From: Pseudoalteromonas sp. MMG010
GTDB taxonomy: Bacteria > Pseudomonadota > Gammaproteobacteria > Enterobacterales > Alteromonadaceae
Direction of reading: 5' to 3'
Assembly: GCF_018100905.1 (NCBI RefSeq)
Contig: NZ_JAGJEG010000008.1
Location: forward strand, 1 to 64,000
DNA: 64,000 nucleotides
Part shown: piece by piece, positions 61,599-64,000 of the stretch
Layout of the letters: each line of letters opens with the position of its first letter
How positions within the stretch are numbered: the stretch's first letter is position 1
Translations under genes and position numbers: made by a program
Notes under the pieces: model-generated
What the model saw: only the letters and a program-made list of their open reading frames with translations
What the model was told of the DNA's origin: nothing
Database searches by the model: none

Positions 61599-64000
61599 AT
61601 GTTACACAAACCATCACGTACACTTTTAGCAACCGCTATAATCAGTTCATTTGGATTAACTGGGACTGTTTATGCTGAGCAAGGCGCACAACCAAAAATC
61701 GAAGAAATTGTTGTTCAGGGCTATCGTAATAGCCTGTTAAAGGCAAAAGATTTAAAGCGCAATGCAGTAGGATCGCAAGACTCTATTGTTGCTGAAGATA
61801 TTGCTGACTTTCCCGATTTAAATTTGGCCGACTCATTACAACGAGTGCCGGGTATTGCTATTACTCGTGAAGGGGGTGAAGGGCGTCAAATATCGTTACG
61901 TGGTTTAGGAGCAAATTTCACTCAGGTACAACTAAACGGTATGGAAGCACTAGGTACCTCGTCTTCGGCAATGGACAGCCGTGGCTCGGTAAGTCGCTCT
62001 CGCGCTTTCGACTTTAATATTTTTGCCTCGGAGTTATTTCAACGTGTTGATGTAAAAAAATCATTTTCTGCCGAAATGGACGAAGGCGGCATAGGTGGAA
62101 CAGTAGGCCTTCATACAGCAAAACCATTCGATTTTGATGGTTTTAATACCGCGGTATCGGCTCAGTTAGGTGACAACTCGCAAACAGACGATATAAGCCC
62201 ACGCGTTGCAGTACTAATTTCAAACACCTGGGATGATAAATTTGGTGCATTATTTTCTGTCGCTTACAGCAAACGAGATGTTAACGAGCAAGGTTATAAT
62301 ACTTATCGCTGGCGTAAAAAGAATGCATCGGGGTCAGATATTTCACAGTTATCAGACGAATTACAAAACAAAATTAATAACGAAGAAGTAAGCTTTTCAC
62401 GCGGTAGTCGTTATTCATTATTTGAAAACGAACAAGAACGCCTAGGCACCACTCTTTCTTTACAGTACCGCCCAACCAATAATCTTGAATTAGGCTTTGA
62501 TGCTTTATATGGCGAATTGAATAACGACCGCAGTGAATACCATTTACAAAACAGAGGCTCAAGCTCTACAGCGATAGGGTGTACCGGCCCTGCTTACAAT
62601 GATGCACCTATATGTTCAACATTAACGGAGCTTGAACTAAACGAAAACAATGATGCTATTTACTCGGTATTTGAAAACGCAGCCATTCACTCAGAAAGCC
62701 GTAATCAATATGCTAATACGAAAATAAGTCAATTTGTATTTAATACTGACTGGCAAATTAGTGACGATTTTAATATGACGGCGTTAGTGGGCCGAGCAAA
62801 AACACAGTTTGACACCGCCAGCGTAAAAATTTACCTCGAAACCTTTGGTAATGAAACCATAGATTACCGAGACGATGCATACTATGGGCAAAATACATAT
62901 GGGTTCGATCCAACCGATAGTAGCTTGTTTCGCTATCACGAAATTGATTTATCAAAAGAAGAGATTACCAATACATTTGACTCAATTAAGCTCGACTTTA
63001 ACTACATACTTAACGATGTTGCTAATATTAAATTTGGCTTATCAAATAAACACTTCGAAAGTGAAAACGGTGAAATCAAATCAGACAACATTAATCGCAG
63101 TGATTGGGAAAACGGTGTGCTTGATGATACCGTAGATGCCAGCCTTACATTTACAAATACCGCCCACAACAAACTACAGTGGGTAAGCGTTGACGTACCG
63201 GGCACTTTAGCAAGCATGAATATTAACCCTGAACTTGATAACCCCGACTTTACCGATAACGTTCAAGAAAAAACATTTGCTGCATATTTGCAATACGAAG
63301 CGCAATGGGAACTGGGCTCTGGGTATTTATTAGGTAATGTTGGCGTACGCCATTACGATACAACCACAAATGCAATTGGTTTAATTAACGCACAAGTGGT
63401 TAATGTTGAAAACGCTTACTCGGGTTTATTACCGGCAATAAACCTAGCGTGGGATAGTAACGACAGCCTAGTATTACGTGCAAGCTACGGCGAAAACCTA
63501 ACTCGCCCTTCATTAGGGGCATTAGTACCAACAGGCGTAGTGCAAAACGACGCCACATCAACCAATGGACTAAGCATTAGCTCAGGTAACCCAAACTTAA
63601 AACCTTATGAGTCGGTTAATTTTGATTTATCTGTTGAGTATTATTTTGAAAACATAGGTTATGCAGCCGTCAGCTACTTTCATAAGTCTATCGATAATTT
63701 TATTATTACCGAAACCTACGATATTCCCTATAGCCAAACCGGATACCCTGAAAGCTTTTTAGGAGATGTAGATGAAAACGGTAACCCGCAAACAGCTGAT
63801 ACTATTTTTACCGTTATTCAACCACAAAACTTAGATGAAAGTGATATTAGTGGCTGGGAATTAGCCTTTCAGCGCGATTTTGATTTTTTACCCGCACCAT
63901 TTAATAATCTAGGCATTATTGCTAACTATACCTTTGCTGATGGCGAAGCGTTATACCGTAATGTGGGGAATTCGGGGGTAGATCAATACAAGTCATTCCC
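61599..64000 (+). CDS. TonB-dependent receptor, partial (runs off window)
   Basis: The start is ATG 61599 with AAGGAAG upstream; no stop occurs before the window end, leaving about 800 codons. The signal peptide is cleaved after VYA, and a TonB box-like KIEEIVVQGYR is followed by a plug with LNLADSLQRVPGIAITREGGEG, RQISLRGLGANF and MDSRGSVSRSR. It lacks the STN domain of its relative at 55701, so it should be a transporter without signalling output. It is probably cotranscribed with the PI-PLC-like gene. Confidence 0.9.
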   Translation, partial: MLHKPSRTLLATAIISSFGLTGTVYAEQGAQPKIEEIVVQGYRNSLLKAKDLKRNAVGSQDSIVAEDIADFPDLNLADSLQRVPGIAITREGGEGRQISLRGLGANFTQVQLNGMEALGTSSSAMDSRGSVSRSRAFDFNIFASELFQRVDVKKSFSAEMDEGGIGGTVGLHTAKPFDFDGFNTAVSAQLGDNSQTDDISPRVAVLISNTWDDKFGALFSVAYSKRDVNEQGYNTYRWRKKNASGSDISQLSDELQNKINNEEVSFSRGSRYSLFENEQERLGTTLSLQYRPTNNLELGFDALYGELNNDRSEYHLQNRGSSSTAIGCTGPAYNDAPICSTLTELELNENNDAIYSVFENAAIHSESRNQYANTKISQFVFNTDWQISDDFNMTALVGRAKTQFDTASVKIYLETFGNETIDYRDDAYYGQNTYGFDPTDSSLFRYHEIDLSKEEITNTFDSIKLDFNYILNDVANIKFGLSNKHFESENGEIKSDNINRSDWENGVLDDTVDASLTFTNTAHNKLQWVSVDVPGTLASMNINPELDNPDFTDNVQEKTFAAYLQYEAQWELGSGYLLGNVGVRHYDTTTNAIGLINAQVVNVENAYSGLLPAINLAWDSNDSLVLRASYGENLTRPSLGALVPTGVVQNDATSTNGLSISSGNPNLKPYESVNFDLSVEYYFENIGYAAVSYFHKSIDNFIITETYDIPYSQTGYPESFLGDVDENGNPQTADTIFTVIQPQNLDESDISGWELAFQRDFDFLPAPFNNLGIIANYTFADGEALYRNVGNSGVDQYKSF

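Noticed and set aside
1-64000. tRNA, rRNA, retron or riboswitch in the window
   Set aside because: No cloverleaf, rRNA segment, reverse transcriptase or known riboswitch core was recognised by eye. A covariance-model scan would be needed to exclude weak cases.

Overview
The window looks like chromosomal DNA from a marine gammaproteobacterium of the Alteromonadales, most likely Pseudoalteromonas or a close relative. The evidence is an AT-rich base composition, the conserved block ndk-rlmN-pilF-rodZ-ispG-hisS-yfgM-bamB-der, many TonB-dependent receptors and c-di-GMP enzymes, and attC-like integron recombination sites. The genus is inferred from protein style and gene order, not from a search.

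Layout. 0-0.4 kb: a 54-bp direct repeat and the 3' scrap of a membrane-protein gene. 0.4-4.5 kb: signalling genes (double-receiver regulator, membrane chemoreceptor, DUF6436-type thioredoxin-like protein, diguanylate cyclase). 4.6-8.3 kb: a five-gene type IV minor-pilin operon ending in a very long PilX-like beta-helix protein. 9.1-13.8 kb: a TonB receptor, YfiR-like periplasmic protein and HAMP-GGDEF-EAL enzyme in one tight operon. 13.7-15.4 kb: an ICMT-like methyltransferase and a LysR regulator. 15.7-26.4 kb: the housekeeping block; its PilF lipoprotein carries a long linker and two LysM domains. 26.5-38.5 kb: accessory metabolism and regulation (DUF4202, DUF885, a membrane winged-helix regulator with a separate copy of its membrane domain, DASH cryptochrome, YeiH with a LysR, a two-gene unknown membrane pair, a thioredoxin-like lipoprotein, a 654-residue unknown protein, another LysR).

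39.0-48.0 kb is a run of small minus-strand genes separated by attC-like sites, with no integrase in view: a CALIN (cluster of attC sites lacking an integrase). Cargo includes a VOC protein, an ABM-fold protein, YoaK/DUF1275, YcxB, small membrane proteins and a two-gene Hachiman anti-phage system (HamA nuclease, HamB helicase). An IS110-family element of IS1111 type, with a long structured non-coding tail expected to encode its bridge (seek) RNA, sits in the attC of the Hachiman cassette. Two relics of the same IS end lie at other cassette junctions.

48.7-52.8 kb: a VTC-domain protein, DUF4956 membrane protein and OprP-like porin (probable polyphosphate/phosphate operon), then a convergent FG-GAP/VCBS protein. 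52.9-54.0 kb: six tandem units of about 150-190 bp, each with a short reading frame beginning with nearly the same peptide. 54.1-64.0 kb: ECF sigma, FecR anti-sigma, STN-type TonB receptor, metallophosphoesterase, PI-PLC-like phospholipase and a second related TonB receptor cut by the window end. I read this last block as a cell-surface-signalling system for scavenging a phosphorylated, possibly phosphoinositide-type, substrate. It is the best candidate here for an undescribed system; the substrate is inference.
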